The translations under genes and the position numbers were made by a program. Source: Glaciecola siphonariae (GTDB lineage: Bacteria; Pseudomonadota; Gammaproteobacteria; Enterobacterales; Alteromonadaceae). Taken from it: a stretch of 64,000 nt of DNA. Location: assembly GCF_042652645.1 (NCBI RefSeq), contig NZ_JBHSGU010000005.1:186001-250000 (forward strand), given 5' to 3'. The notes beneath the pieces are model-generated. The model was not told where the DNA came from. It did not search any database and saw only the letters and a list, made by a program, of their open reading frames with translations. Shown one piece after another: positions 34,518 to 43,298 of the stretch; the stretch's first letter is position 1; each line of letters starts with the position of its first letter.

Positions 34518-35021
34518 ATGGCTGACGAAGCAAATAACAACCCAGCAGAAACAAAACAACAAGAAGTACAATTTAACTTACAGCGTATTTATACCAAAGA
34601 CATGAGCTTTGAAACGCCTAATTCACCTGCTATTTTTCAAAAAGAATGGAAGCCTGAAGTAAAGTTAGACCTTGATACTCGCACCACTGAACTCGACAAA
34701 AACCTATATGAAGTCATCTTATCGGTTACCGTTACCGCGACGGTTGAAGGTACTGTAGGCTTTTTATGTGAAGTACAGCAAGCCGGTATTTTTGCCATTG
34801 GCGATATGCCAGACGCCAACAAAGCTCACATGCTTGGTGCATTTTGCCCCAACATGCTGTTCCCATATGCACGTGAGACAGTATCTAACTTGGTTAATCG
34901 CGGCACCTTCCCGGCGCTTAATCTTCAGCCGGTGAACTTTGATGCAATTTATGCACAATACCTTCAGCAGCGCCGTGAGCAGCAAGATGCCCAAGGCGAC
35001 GCACCTAAGTTAGATGCATAG
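34518..35021 (+). CDS. secB: Protein-export chaperone SecB
   Basis: A 167-residue tetrameric export chaperone that hands unfolded preproteins to SecA. Identifying parts: FNLQRIYTKDMSFETPNSPAIF, VEGTVGFLCEVQQAGIF, and LFPYARETVSNLVNRGTFPALNLQPVNFDAIY. A 145-bp gap before it contains a TATACT (34416) and a small hairpin CCGCA-TAGC-TGCGG (34466-34479), so it may have its own promoter. Confidence 0.97.
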   Translation: MADEANNNPAETKQQEVQFNLQRIYTKDMSFETPNSPAIFQKEWKPEVKLDLDTRTTELDKNLYEVILSVTVTATVEGTVGFLCEVQQAGIFAIGDMPDANKAHMLGAFCPNMLFPYARETVSNLVNRGTFPALNLQPVNFDAIYAQYLQQRREQQDAQGDAPKLDA

Positions 35022-35030
35022 GCTGCGCAC

Positions 35031-36044
35031 TTGAAATCTCCTGAGATAAAAGCAAGCGTAAGCGTTTTTGGCGCTGGCTCCTATGGCAGCGCCCTTGCTT
35101 TTTGTCTCAGTCGCAACCTTCACCCAACGCATTTGTGGGGAAGAAACAGCACTGATATTGCTTTGATGCAGCGTGAACGTTGCAACAGCAAATATCTCGA
35201 CGGATTCACCTTTCCTGAGCATTTAGCACCCACGGGCAATTTAGCCGAGGCGATGGCGGCAAGTGAGTATTTACTTGTAGTGGTGCCCAGTCATGCTTTT
35301 GCAGATATGCTCAGTGCTATGAAGCCTTATATCAAAGCACATCATAAGCTCATTTGGGCATCTAAAGGCCTAGAGCCTAACACAGGGCGCCTTTTGCAAG
35401 ATGTCGTGCATGATATTTTAGGTGATGAGATACCAAGAGCAGTGCTATCGGGTCCTACCTTTGCTAAAGAAATGGCAGCGGGTTTACCCACCGCAATCAC
35501 GCTGTCGAGCACATCAAGTGAGCTTGCCAGCGAGTTTAGCCAAATGTTGCACAACCCCAAGAGTTTCAGAGTGTATTTAAACGACGACTTGATTGGAGTG
35601 CAGCTTGGCGGCGCGGTTAAAAATGTAATTGCCATCGGTGCAGGTTTAGCAGATGGTTTAGGGTTTGGCGCTAACGCTCGAACCGCCTTGATTACCCGAG
35701 GCCTAGCTGAAATGACGCGTCTTGGGGTATCTTTAGGCGCCACGAGTGAATCGTTTATGGGCATGGCAGGCCTTGGCGACTTGGTACTCACCTGTACCGA
35801 TAATCAGTCACGGAATCGCCGTTTTGGTCTAGCCTTGGGTCAAGGGCTAGAAGTTGAAGCGGCTATTGCCAGTATCGGCCAAGTGGTTGAAGGTTATCGA
35901 AACACCGACGAAGTGCATATTCTAGCAAAGCAGCAAGGTGTTGAAATGCCAATTTGCGAGCAAATATATCAAGTGCTCTACCACGGCAAACCAGCTAAAG
36001 AGGCAGCCCTTGCTCTGCTCAGCCGCGAACAAACTAATGAGTAG
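35031..36044 (+). CDS. gpsA: Glycerol-3-phosphate dehydrogenase [NAD(P)+]
   Basis: Makes sn-glycerol-3-phosphate for phospholipids. Rossmann motif VFGAGSYGSALAF, SKGLEPNTGRL, SGPTFAKEMAAGLPTA, the catalytic Lys in AVKNVIAIGAGLADGLGFG, and GMAGLGDLVLTCT are present. Length is 337 residues. The only start consistent with the family N-terminus is TTG 35031, 9 nt after the secB stop, with a poor ribosome site, so translation probably depends on coupling to secB. Confidence 0.95.
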   Translation: MKSPEIKASVSVFGAGSYGSALAFCLSRNLHPTHLWGRNSTDIALMQRERCNSKYLDGFTFPEHLAPTGNLAEAMAASEYLLVVVPSHAFADMLSAMKPYIKAHHKLIWASKGLEPNTGRLLQDVVHDILGDEIPRAVLSGPTFAKEMAAGLPTAITLSSTSSELASEFSQMLHNPKSFRVYLNDDLIGVQLGGAVKNVIAIGAGLADGLGFGANARTALITRGLAEMTRLGVSLGATSESFMGMAGLGDLVLTCTDNQSRNRRFGLALGQGLEVEAAIASIGQVVEGYRNTDEVHILAKQQGVEMPICEQIYQVLYHGKPAKEAALALLSREQTNE

Positions 36045-36070
36045 CAAGGGCTTATTGCAACAAGCTCAGG

Positions 36071-36535
36071 CTATCTAGCGTTGGGATAACCTAACTGGCG
36101 CCAGCTTTCATACACAAACACCGCAACCGCATTAGATAAGTTCATACTTCTGCTGTCGGGCGCCATTGGAATGCGCACTCGGCAATGCGGGGGCAAATCA
36201 AAAATAATCTCTTCTGGCAGTCCACGCGTCTCTGGTCCGAATAACAAGGCATCGCCCGCTTGGTAGTGAACGTCAGAATGGAAGGTTTGACCTTTTGTTG
36301 TGCAGGCAAACACACGCTTGGGCTGATGTATATCTAAATAGGTTTGCAAGTCTTTATGACGCGATACTTGAGCAAATTCATGATAATCGAGTCCTGCGCG
36401 CCGCACTTTTTTCTCTTCCCAATCAAAACCCAAAGGCTCAATTAAGTGTAAATTGAATCCCGTGTTGGCACAAAGTCGAATAATGTTACCGGTATTCGGG
36501 GGGATTTCGGGTTGGTAAAGCACCACATCTAGCAT
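36071..36535 (-). CDS. trmL: tRNA (cytidine/uridine-34-2'-O)-methyltransferase
   Basis: SPOUT methyltransferase that modifies the wobble base of tRNA-Leu. A 154-residue trefoil-knot protein with VLYQPEIPPNTGNIIRLCANTG at the N-terminus, LLFGPETRGLP, and the knot motif VRIPMAPDSRSMNLSNAVAV. Convergent with gpsA and about 25 bp from it. Confidence 0.96.
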   Translation of the reverse strand: MLDVVLYQPEIPPNTGNIIRLCANTGFNLHLIEPLGFDWEEKKVRRAGLDYHEFAQVSRHKDLQTYLDIHQPKRVFACTTKGQTFHSDVHYQAGDALLFGPETRGLPEEIIFDLPPHCRVRIPMAPDSRSMNLSNAVAVFVYESWRQLGYPNAR

Positions 36536-36593
36536 TACGTATATCTCAAGTAATAGAGTTCAATGAAAGGCGAGTAGTCTATCAGAGCTTTAT

Positions 36594-37595
36594 CTAGTGC
36601 GCCTCAGCTTCGTCGGCTTTGTCCAAAAGAAATGCAAGGATAGCCTCTACCGCGGGGCGTCGATAGCGGTCTCGTTCAAACAAAATTTCATGCTGAGCAC
36701 CGTCAATATTTAACAAGCTTGCCTGCGGCAGTTTAACAAACACCGAATCAATGGCTTTGTTATCTACAATTTGGTCAGATCCAGCTTTCAGCATTAATAA
36801 AGGGGTTTTTAATGCGCTGGCTTGCTGCTCAATGGTGTCTATTGCCTGCAAGGCCGCCGCTAACCATTGAAAGGTCACCCCACCTAAGCGCGCATCGACG
36901 TTATCATTATAATACTGTTTAAACCAGCGGTAGCGCACTTCGCTGCTGGTAAGCTTATTGTTTTTAAAAGGCACATCTTTGTAATCGCCTTGCCCTAAAA
37001 AGTAGCCCGATTGAATGCCCAACAGCCTGTGTATATAAGCACCAACACTCACTAATATCTTTGCTAAACCCGCTGGAATAGGTGTCGCAATACCGTACAT
37101 TGGGGAGCATAACACGGCTTTGGAAAACAGTGCGGGGTGGCGCATTAACAGTAAAGTCGAAATGGCACCTCCCATCGAATGCCCTAATAAGTAATTAGGC
37201 AAACTTGCTTGACCATGGGTTTCCTGTAAAGGGTGCAATACTTGCTTAATAAGTGCAGCGGCATCTTCAACATATTCGTCAAAGTTAGACACAAAGCCAT
37301 GCAGTGGATTATCGGTTAATCTGCTTGATTGACCTTGCCCAATGTGGTCAAAAGCAAAAACACTAAATCCATTGCGATACAGCTCATCGATAAACTCTGC
37401 GTATTTTACCACCGACTCAGAGCGCCCCTGCACGAGCACTATCCATGCTTTTGCGTCGGGATTAATCACGTAACGATAGTGCAGAAGTGCAGCATCGGGG
37501 CGTTGCCAAAAACCCGCAACAAGCGACTCGCTGATAAACTGCGGCAGTGACTCTTGATAATAAGACGCCAATGCAGTTTCGTCGTTGATGAACAC
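36594..37595 (-). CDS. Alpha/beta-hydrolase, lysophospholipase (PldB)-like
   Basis: About 333 residues with an alpha/beta-hydrolase core: IVLVQGRSES, FDHIGQGQSS, the nucleophile elbow LLGHSMGGA (Ser), and the acid/base part KAGSDQIVDNKA then GAQHEILFE (His). The cap and YRWFKQYYND region resemble E. coli PldB. The start is uncertain: GTG 37595 has GGAG about 11 nt upstream; TTG 37616 overlaps the stop of cpxA and has no ribosome site. Tight spacing to cpxA suggests co-transcription. Confidence 0.85.
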   Translation of the reverse strand: MFINDETALASYYQESLPQFISESLVAGFWQRPDAALLHYRYVINPDAKAWIVLVQGRSESVVKYAEFIDELYRNGFSVFAFDHIGQGQSSRLTDNPLHGFVSNFDEYVEDAAALIKQVLHPLQETHGQASLPNYLLGHSMGGAISTLLLMRHPALFSKAVLCSPMYGIATPIPAGLAKILVSVGAYIHRLLGIQSGYFLGQGDYKDVPFKNNKLTSSEVRYRWFKQYYNDNVDARLGGVTFQWLAAALQAIDTIEQQASALKTPLLMLKAGSDQIVDNKAIDSVFVKLPQASLLNIDGAQHEILFERDRYRRPAVEAILAFLLDKADEAEAH

Positions 37596-37609
37596 CGGTG
37601 TGCTAACTC

Positions 37610-39052
37610 CTAACAAGCTTTTGGCGCAATGATAGGCACATCAATAGTAAAGCGCAAACCGCCTAAGTCTGATGTTGCTGCGCTGATACTACCGTTATGA
37701 AGCTCAATGGCCGCTTTTGCAATACTCAAACCTAGGCCAACGCCCCCATCTGCTGTATCAAACTCAGTATCTTCAGATAAACTCGTGCTCGATGGCGCCT
37801 GAAAAAAGGGTTCAAAAAGCTTATCGATATCACCAGGTGCAAGCCCTGCTCCGTCATCTTCAATGCTAATGCGCAGGGTTTCAGCATCCAATACAAAACC
37901 GAGACTTATACGACTTCGGGCATATCGGATGGCGTTGCGGGTTATATTTTCAAGAGCACTGACAAATGCCTCTTGATTTGCCATTAACTTAACTTGAGGC
38001 AAGGCCGAGCATGCTAGATTTTTTGACAAAGCTTGCGCCTCAAATTCAAGGTCGGCTATACACCTTAGTACCAGCTCATCTAGCGAGAGGTTTTTAAAGC
38101 CTTGCTCGTGCTCCGGCGCCATGCCACGTTTGGCGTTTTGCATGCGCGTTAGTTTTAAAATTTGACCAATGAGTTTGTCCATCGTAGTAATTTCATGCTC
38201 GATGCGGTCAAGGTACGCATCGCCATGATATTTATCTTGCAGCATGGCTCCGGCTAACTGCAGTCGGGTAAGTGGCGTTCTAAGCTCATGAGAAACGTTC
38301 GCGAGCAGCATATTTTGTTGTTGCAAACTTGTGTTGAGTTTGTCGGCCATGTCATTAAAGTCATTCGCCAACTGGCCAATTTCATCACGGCGCGAAAGGC
38401 TGCCATTGCTACTCCCTACCCTCGAGCGTAAATCGCCTGCTGCAAATGCACGGCTGGCTTGGCTAAGCTCACGTAAAGGTTTGGTCAAACGCCACGCTAG
38501 TAGTAAACATAGCAGCGAACCCACTGCGATTATCACCAATAGGGCAACACCCCACGACTCAGGTCTTCGTTCTTCCCGTTTTAATAAGCGCCCTACGAAC
38601 AATTTATATGTGGCGTCTGGCGCTTTTACTTCAAAAGGCCCTACAAATTCCATGTTTGGGGCACTTATATGCACACGCTGGGTACTTTGAGCGAGTTCAA
38701 GTATGGGTCTTTTGTTTGGTAAAATTGGCGGCGGAAAGCCTAAAACTAACTCTTCGGTGGCAACATTCACGAGCATCAGCTGCCATTTTCCTCGATTCGC
38801 GACTCGTCGAAGCGCTCTGTTTGGCTCGATACCTCGCTCGAGGGCCATCTGCACAAATCCAGAAACTCGCTCACCCTGCTTAATTTGCTCCTGCGTGGCA
38901 GAAGATACATCTAAACCCGGGCGAATGATGCGTGCGAGAACAAACGCACAGACTAACAGCGTAGTAACCGATAGCCAAAACCAGATAAAAATTTTGCCAA
39001 ATAGACTATTAGCCGGATTTAGACTTGTAAAGGCGCGCAATATCTTGGTCAT
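37610..39052 (-). CDS. cpxA: Sensor histidine kinase CpxA-like
   Basis: A 480-residue envelope-stress kinase candidate: TM1 (20-42), periplasmic domain (43-165), TM2 (168-188), HAMP (189-240), HisKA with His255 in VSHELRTP, HATPase with EDDGAGLAPG and GGVGLGLSIAK. CpxA is inferred from linkage to a CpxR-like regulator (4-bp overlap) and a divergent CpxP-like gene. It is paralogous to the kinase at 28.2-29.7 kb. Confidence 0.88.
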   Translation of the reverse strand: MTKILRAFTSLNPANSLFGKIFIWFWLSVTTLLVCAFVLARIIRPGLDVSSATQEQIKQGERVSGFVQMALERGIEPNRALRRVANRGKWQLMLVNVATEELVLGFPPPILPNKRPILELAQSTQRVHISAPNMEFVGPFEVKAPDATYKLFVGRLLKREERRPESWGVALLVIIAVGSLLCLLLAWRLTKPLRELSQASRAFAAGDLRSRVGSSNGSLSRRDEIGQLANDFNDMADKLNTSLQQQNMLLANVSHELRTPLTRLQLAGAMLQDKYHGDAYLDRIEHEITTMDKLIGQILKLTRMQNAKRGMAPEHEQGFKNLSLDELVLRCIADLEFEAQALSKNLACSALPQVKLMANQEAFVSALENITRNAIRYARSRISLGFVLDAETLRISIEDDGAGLAPGDIDKLFEPFFQAPSSTSLSEDTEFDTADGGVGLGLSIAKAAIELHNGSISAATSDLGGLRFTIDVPIIAPKAC

Positions 39053-39738
39053 TCTCGCTCGGCCACCATCATGTATCCGCTACCGCGAATGGTTTTAATG
39101 ACATCGTTTATGCCTTGCTCGGCCAATTTTTTGCGCACATTGCTCATGTGCATATCCAGGCTTCTGTCAAAAGGCGCTAGTTTTCTTCCTAGCACAAGGC
39201 TACTAAGCTGCTCTTTGCTGAGTAATTGCCCTGCTTGCTTGAGCAGATGCACCAGCATAGAGAACTCGGTGCCTGTGAGCACTAGTTCGTGCCCATCGAC
39301 GCTTGCACTATGGCTGGCTTCATCAATCTCAATGCCGTGCAGGCGCAGCAGTTTGTTTTTAACAAAGCTGCTTTGGCTTTGCGTACGTCGTAATAAAGCT
39401 TTGATGCGCGCAAGTAGTTCCCGGTGATTAAACGGTTTGGGTAGATAGTCGTCAGCGCCCAACTCCAGACCCAAAATCTTATCGTAATCATCGCCTTTTG
39501 CGGTAAGCATGATCACAGGAATACTGCTAAATTGACGCAGCTGACGCAAGGCTTCAAAACCGTCAATACTGGGCATCATTACATCGAGTAACAAAGCATC
39601 GTAGTCGTTTTTCTTAAGCATCTGCAAACCAAGTTCAGGCGTGTTTGCCACCTCAACTTGGTAATTTTGCTGACATAAGTATTCAGACAGTAAATGAGTT
39701 AATCCAATATCATCGTCTATTAATAAAATGGTGTGCAT
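39049..39738 (-). CDS. cpxR: Response regulator CpxR-like
   Basis: A 229-residue OmpR-family regulator: LLIDDDIGLTHLLSEYL at the N-terminus, phospho-Asp52 (LLLDVMMPSIDG), Lys in LTAKGDD, and winged-helix signature FDRSLDMHMSNVRKKL plus TIRGSGYMM. Matches CpxR in its DDD N-terminus and FDRSxDMHxSNxRKKL helix. It is divergent from the CpxP-like gene, with a CpxR-type box between them. Confidence 0.9.
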   Translation of the reverse strand: MHTILLIDDDIGLTHLLSEYLCQQNYQVEVANTPELGLQMLKKNDYDALLLDVMMPSIDGFEALRQLRQFSSIPVIMLTAKGDDYDKILGLELGADDYLPKPFNHRELLARIKALLRRTQSQSSFVKNKLLRLHGIEIDEASHSASVDGHELVLTGTEFSMLVHLLKQAGQLLSKEQLSSLVLGRKLAPFDRSLDMHMSNVRKKLAEQGINDVIKTIRGSGYMMVAERE

Positions 39739-39802
39739 CTATCACCTTAAAACCGTGTGCTATGAATGCATAATAAAATATTGATACTACACACGCAGAT
39801 TC

Positions 39803-39818
39803 TTTACACAAGCTTTAC
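39803..39818. promoter_or_regulatory. CpxR-type box between cpxR and the cpxP-like gene
   Basis: TTTAC-ACAAGC-TTTAC, which on the minus strand reads GTAAA-N6-GTAAA. The known CpxR site is GTAAA repeated with about 5 bp between; spacing of 6 is within reported tolerance. The location, in the short divergent promoter region, supports it. Confidence 0.55.
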
Positions 39819-39930
39819 AATGGCTATGCGTTTCTTTGCATTGCACAGGCTATGATTTGTTCACTGAGGGTTTACAGCTTTGTGAGCCTTTATTTTCAGC
39901 CAAAATACATTAGCCAAAAGAGGAATTACT

Positions 39931-40725
39931 ATGAAACGCACTATATTATTGACTGCATTAGCTATTAGCCTAGCCAGTGCAAACGCTTCATTAGCCACCG
40001 CAGCGCCAGGACATAACGGCCATAAAGGTCAGATTAGTAAGGCGCGCATATTTGCTGGATTAGACCTAAGCGACATTCAAAAGCAAGATATTCGTGAAAT
40101 CATGCGGCAAGTCAAACAAGACAATGCAGTCTATGCAGCAGACATTGAGGCACTTAAAGCGCAGATGGAGGCCTTGTTTAATTTAGAAACTTTCGATGCT
40201 GCGCTTGCTCAAGACTTAGTAAGGCTTCGGACTGAGCAAGCCATAAACATTGAATTAAACATTGCAACGGCCAAACATCAAGCTTGGTCCTTGCTGAATG
40301 ACGAACAAAAAGCTGAATTTGCAGCCAAGCAAGAAAAGCGCGCTGAAAAGGAAAGGCAACGCAAGGCTCTGGACTTCGAACGCTTACAAAAACGCCTGAA
40401 TTTGACTGACGAACAAAGCCAAGCGATAAGCGATATTCAAGAGCAACATCGTGATGCTACCGCTGAACTGGCGCAAACGTTAAAGGCGTCAAAGGATGCT
40501 GAGAAAGCGCTGGTTTACAGTAACCAATTTAGCGAAGAAGCTTGGCTGACCATTGCTCAAGCATCGCAGAGCGCTGCAATTGAATTTGGTGTGGCTAAAA
40601 CGCAGTCGCGCTTTGACATGCTGCAGGTACTCGATGATGAGCAGCGCGCTAAATTTAAGAAGATTGTAGACAGGGAGCAGTCTCGTAAAAAGCACGGTAA
40701 GAAGCGCAATAAACCGGCCAAGTAA
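39931..40725 (+). CDS. CpxP/Spy-like periplasmic protein
   Basis: A 264-residue exported, highly helical and charged protein. Signal peptide MKRTILLTALAISLASANASLATAA is followed by two CpxP/Spy-like repeats, each with an LSDIQ/LTDEQ motif (GLDLSDIQKQDIREIMRQ near 43; RLNLTDEQSQAISDIQ near 155). The C-terminus is Lys-rich. It is longer than E. coli CpxP (166), as if two LTxxQ modules were joined. CpxP binds misfolded envelope proteins and damps CpxA; divergence from cpxR fits. GAGG lies before the ATG. Confidence 0.82.
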   Translation: MKRTILLTALAISLASANASLATAAPGHNGHKGQISKARIFAGLDLSDIQKQDIREIMRQVKQDNAVYAADIEALKAQMEALFNLETFDAALAQDLVRLRTEQAINIELNIATAKHQAWSLLNDEQKAEFAAKQEKRAEKERQRKALDFERLQKRLNLTDEQSQAISDIQEQHRDATAELAQTLKASKDAEKALVYSNQFSEEAWLTIAQASQSAAIEFGVAKTQSRFDMLQVLDDEQRAKFKKIVDREQSRKKHGKKRNKPAK

Positions 40726-40745
40726 ACACAGTCACCAAGACCTAG

Positions 40746-40920
40746 GCTTGCAATGGTTTGTTCGAGTGTGAATCGTAAAAATGAGGGGGCATACGCTAAT
40801 CTAAAAGCATGCGCGCACATGGATGTGCGCGCCTGAGCGGCCAGGATGGCGCAAAGCGACTTTTAGATTAGCGTATGCCCCCTCACTAGATTCAGGCTCG
40901 AACAAACCTAAACCCCAAGC
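40746..40920. repeat. Large nested inverted-repeat element
   Basis: A perfect 26-bp inverted repeat (40782-40807 and 40860-40885) encloses a 9-bp hairpin GCGCGCACA/TGTGCGCGC with TGGA loop (40811-40832). Outside it a second perfect 12-bp pair GGTTTGTTCGAG/CTCGAACAAACC lies at 40755-40766 and 40897-40908, and GCTTG/CAAGC further out. It sits between the convergent cpxP-like gene and a DUF6436-like gene. It could be a MITE-like repeat or a large bidirectional terminator; there is no T-run directly after the 26-bp stem. Confidence 0.85.
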
Positions 40921-40944
40921 GGCTATGTGTTGCGCTCTGCCGTG

Positions 40945-41574
40945 CTAACTCGTTAGGCCCTGATTGCAGTAACAGCCTCTCGCCTCTGCTCTGATCACAG
41001 CGCTATTTTTACCTATGCTTTCACTACGCGCAGTCCTCTGTTCCATTAATTCCTTGCGAATAACGGCATCAACTTCCCCCGCGCTGCTAAAGCAGCCACT
41101 GCCTTGCGCATACGGCCCATAGTAAACTAATTGCTCTTGCTCATTTATAACGGCAATGGCGGGGGTGGATGGAACTAGCGCTGTAAGAGAAGGGTGCTGC
41201 GACAAATCAATGTAATAGACATTGGTAATACTCGCATCATTTACGGCTGGATTGCTCTGAGTATTTTGCTTTGCTACCAGCGCATCGAGCTTGTTGGCAT
41301 GAGAAGCAACCAATGACTCGCAAAAACACGGCTCGCTTGAACGAATATGAACAATGCGCTTTCCACGCATTGTTTGTGCCTTTGCCAAGCGCTCTACTAA
41401 GCGTTGCTCAAAATCTAGAGACATAAGCTGCATGGCCAAACGATTGTCATGATCAAAGTCGGTAAGCGTGAACCGATTCATTGCCATAACAAGAGATGAA
41501 GCCAGTCCAAACCAAAGCAGCACAAGCCCCCATTTGAGGCTTGTACTTATTTTTGATTTGACGCTTTCAGGCAT
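40945..41574 (-). CDS. Membrane-anchored Cys-containing protein, DUF6436-like
   Basis: A 209-residue protein with one N-terminal TM (about 12-31) and an extracytoplasmic domain. Segments RIVHIRSSEPCFCESLVASHANKL, PAIAVINEQEQLVYYGPYAQGSGCFSSAGEV and a terminal GCYCNQG suggest a thioredoxin-like fold in which CFC replaces CxxC; this resembles DUF6436 proteins as I remember them. Function unknown. It lies about 40 bp downstream of the chemotaxis transducer gene and may be its operon partner. Confidence 0.65.
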   Translation of the reverse strand: MPESVKSKISTSLKWGLVLLWFGLASSLVMAMNRFTLTDFDHDNRLAMQLMSLDFEQRLVERLAKAQTMRGKRIVHIRSSEPCFCESLVASHANKLDALVAKQNTQSNPAVNDASITNVYYIDLSQHPSLTALVPSTPAIAVINEQEQLVYYGPYAQGSGCFSSAGEVDAVIRKELMEQRTARSESIGKNSAVIRAEARGCYCNQGLTS

Positions 41575-41615
41575 GCTTAATTAATCTCAGCTCTGGATAA
41601 GCAACAGCACTGAAG

Positions 41616-43109
41616 TTAAATATTAAACTTGCGAAGTTGCTCTCCTAGCTCCTCGGTAAGTTTGTTGAGGTCTTGGACTTCTTGCTTCAATGATTCTACC
41701 TGCGTTTTTTCTTCATGGAACAAACCGTTTAGGTGCTCTGCAGATTGACTAATTGAAGCCGAGGTAGACGCCTGTGTTGAGGCAGACCCAGCCACATTTG
41801 TGACGTTGGTGTTAACTACGGCAATGGTGTCGAGCACCTGTTGCATGTTGTTAGTAGCGAGTTCAGACGATTCTACCGCCACGTTGACCATTTCAACGCA
41901 GTTTTCCATATTGTCTACCGAATGGTTTGCGCTTTCTGTTAATAAACTCGTAATTTTTTCAATCTCTTCGGCGCTCTCTTTTGATTTTATCGCTAGGTTT
42001 CGAACCTCATCGGCAACGACTGCAAAGCCCCTGCCGTGCTCCCCTGCTCGGGCAGATTCTATCGCCGCGTTAAGTGCAAGTAGGTTCGTTTGCTCGGCAA
42101 CCGACTTTATCGACTGCATCACTTCAGAGATATTCTGACACTTGTGGCTCAAATCGCTTATCGCGGTAGATGTTGTCTGCAACGTTGATTTAAGCTGGCT
42201 TATATTATTTCTACTGTCGACTATCGCGGTGCGGGTTTCTTCGGTTTTAACCGTCGCACTGCTCGTATATTCGTTTGCATCTTGCGATAAGTTTGCGACG
42301 TCTTGAATACTATTGGTCATGTCGCGCATTGCGGCAGAAATGCTGCTTACTTGTTCGTATTGTGCATCAACGGTTTCGTCAAGCGCGTTTGATGAGCGTT
42401 GCACTTTTTCTGCGAATGACAGCAGTTGTGATCCTAAATGCGACACCTCCGACACTAGCGCTTTTACCGCCGTAAGCATCGCATTGAAATGCGCTAACTG
42501 CTTTGTATCTACAATGTGTTCGTCGATTAAGTTAATTTGACCATCGTCGCCAACAATGCGCTCAACTGAACTTTTGAGCAATGTGGAGGCGTCGGCTTCT
42601 TGCCGAGAACCGTGCGCGATAAAAGCAAGTACTGCGCATTCAGCAATAGCAAATGCAGCATGAATAATCAGGATTAAAAAGCTTGGGCTTGCATCCTCAA
42701 ATACCACCAACGAGCCACCAGCATGCTGAATAATAAATCCGCCAATGTGATGTATAGCCACCACTAATGTGCCAGTAATGATCACCTTCCAGTCTCGGAA
42801 AAATGACAAAAACGCTAATAGCACAAACACCTGAAAGTGCATCTCGGTCATGCCCATTGTTTGTTGGATATGTAACGCCGCCATGAGCTGTGTTGCCATG
42901 GCAACCACGTGGCGAGACATCGCGCTTGCAGGGCTAGTTAGGCCAACGAAAATAGCGGGCAATGCAATGAGCAAACCTACGCCCAGTCCGAGCCATAAAG
43001 TGTCGGTGGCATATCCGATGCCCACACTCAGTAAAACCTGTACTAACAGTACATAACGAAATACCAGTTGAGTACGCGTGTATTCGGCAAGCAAAATCGT
43101 ATTGGTCAC
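41616..43109 (-). CDS. Methyl-accepting chemotaxis protein with histidine-rich membrane sensor
   Basis: A 497-residue transducer. Instead of a periplasmic domain it has about six TM helices (15-165) with many His/Glu near the membrane (His67, His80, Glu89, His91, Asp106, His120-His121, His129). A cytoplasmic signalling hairpin follows, with the invariant tip QTNLLALNAAIESARAGEHG. No canonical HAMP is seen. GTG 43109 has GGAG at 6-nt spacing; the TTG upstream overlaps that site. No other chemotaxis genes are nearby. The ligand is unknown; bound metal, heme or quinone is possible. Confidence 0.9.
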   Translation of the reverse strand: MTNTILLAEYTRTQLVFRYVLLVQVLLSVGIGYATDTLWLGLGVGLLIALPAIFVGLTSPASAMSRHVVAMATQLMAALHIQQTMGMTEMHFQVFVLLAFLSFFRDWKVIITGTLVVAIHHIGGFIIQHAGGSLVVFEDASPSFLILIIHAAFAIAECAVLAFIAHGSRQEADASTLLKSSVERIVGDDGQINLIDEHIVDTKQLAHFNAMLTAVKALVSEVSHLGSQLLSFAEKVQRSSNALDETVDAQYEQVSSISAAMRDMTNSIQDVANLSQDANEYTSSATVKTEETRTAIVDSRNNISQLKSTLQTTSTAISDLSHKCQNISEVMQSIKSVAEQTNLLALNAAIESARAGEHGRGFAVVADEVRNLAIKSKESAEEIEKITSLLTESANHSVDNMENCVEMVNVAVESSELATNNMQQVLDTIAVVNTNVTNVAGSASTQASTSASISQSAEHLNGLFHEEKTQVESLKQEVQDLNKLTEELGEQLRKFNI

Positions 43110-43259
43110 AATAGACTCCAAGCAAAATGAGAAATTTTATGTAAGTCTGTATCGGCCAAAACGCCTTATTTTTTAGACTATTGCATGAAAAATAAAAAAG
43201 AAATTAAAATCAAATATTCATTCAAAAATAGGGCGAATTTAACCCAATTAATCTTATTT

Positions 43260-43298
43260 TATGAATATTTATATATTTATATTGCATATATATATTGC
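43260..43298. promoter_or_regulatory. Candidate tandem ArgR operator (ARG boxes) upstream of argC
   Basis: Two AT-rich 18-bp sites, one starting with TGAAT (43262) and the other with TGCAT (43283), are exactly 21 bp apart, the spacing of paired ARG boxes (consensus TGAATWWWWATTCA). Right halves are imperfect (ATATA, ATATT). They overlap a possible -35. Confidence 0.4.

Noticed and set aside
40746..40920. The large inverted repeat considered as an integron attC site
   Set aside because: No GTTRRRY/RYYYAAC core sites at the ends and no cassette-type ORF or integrase nearby.
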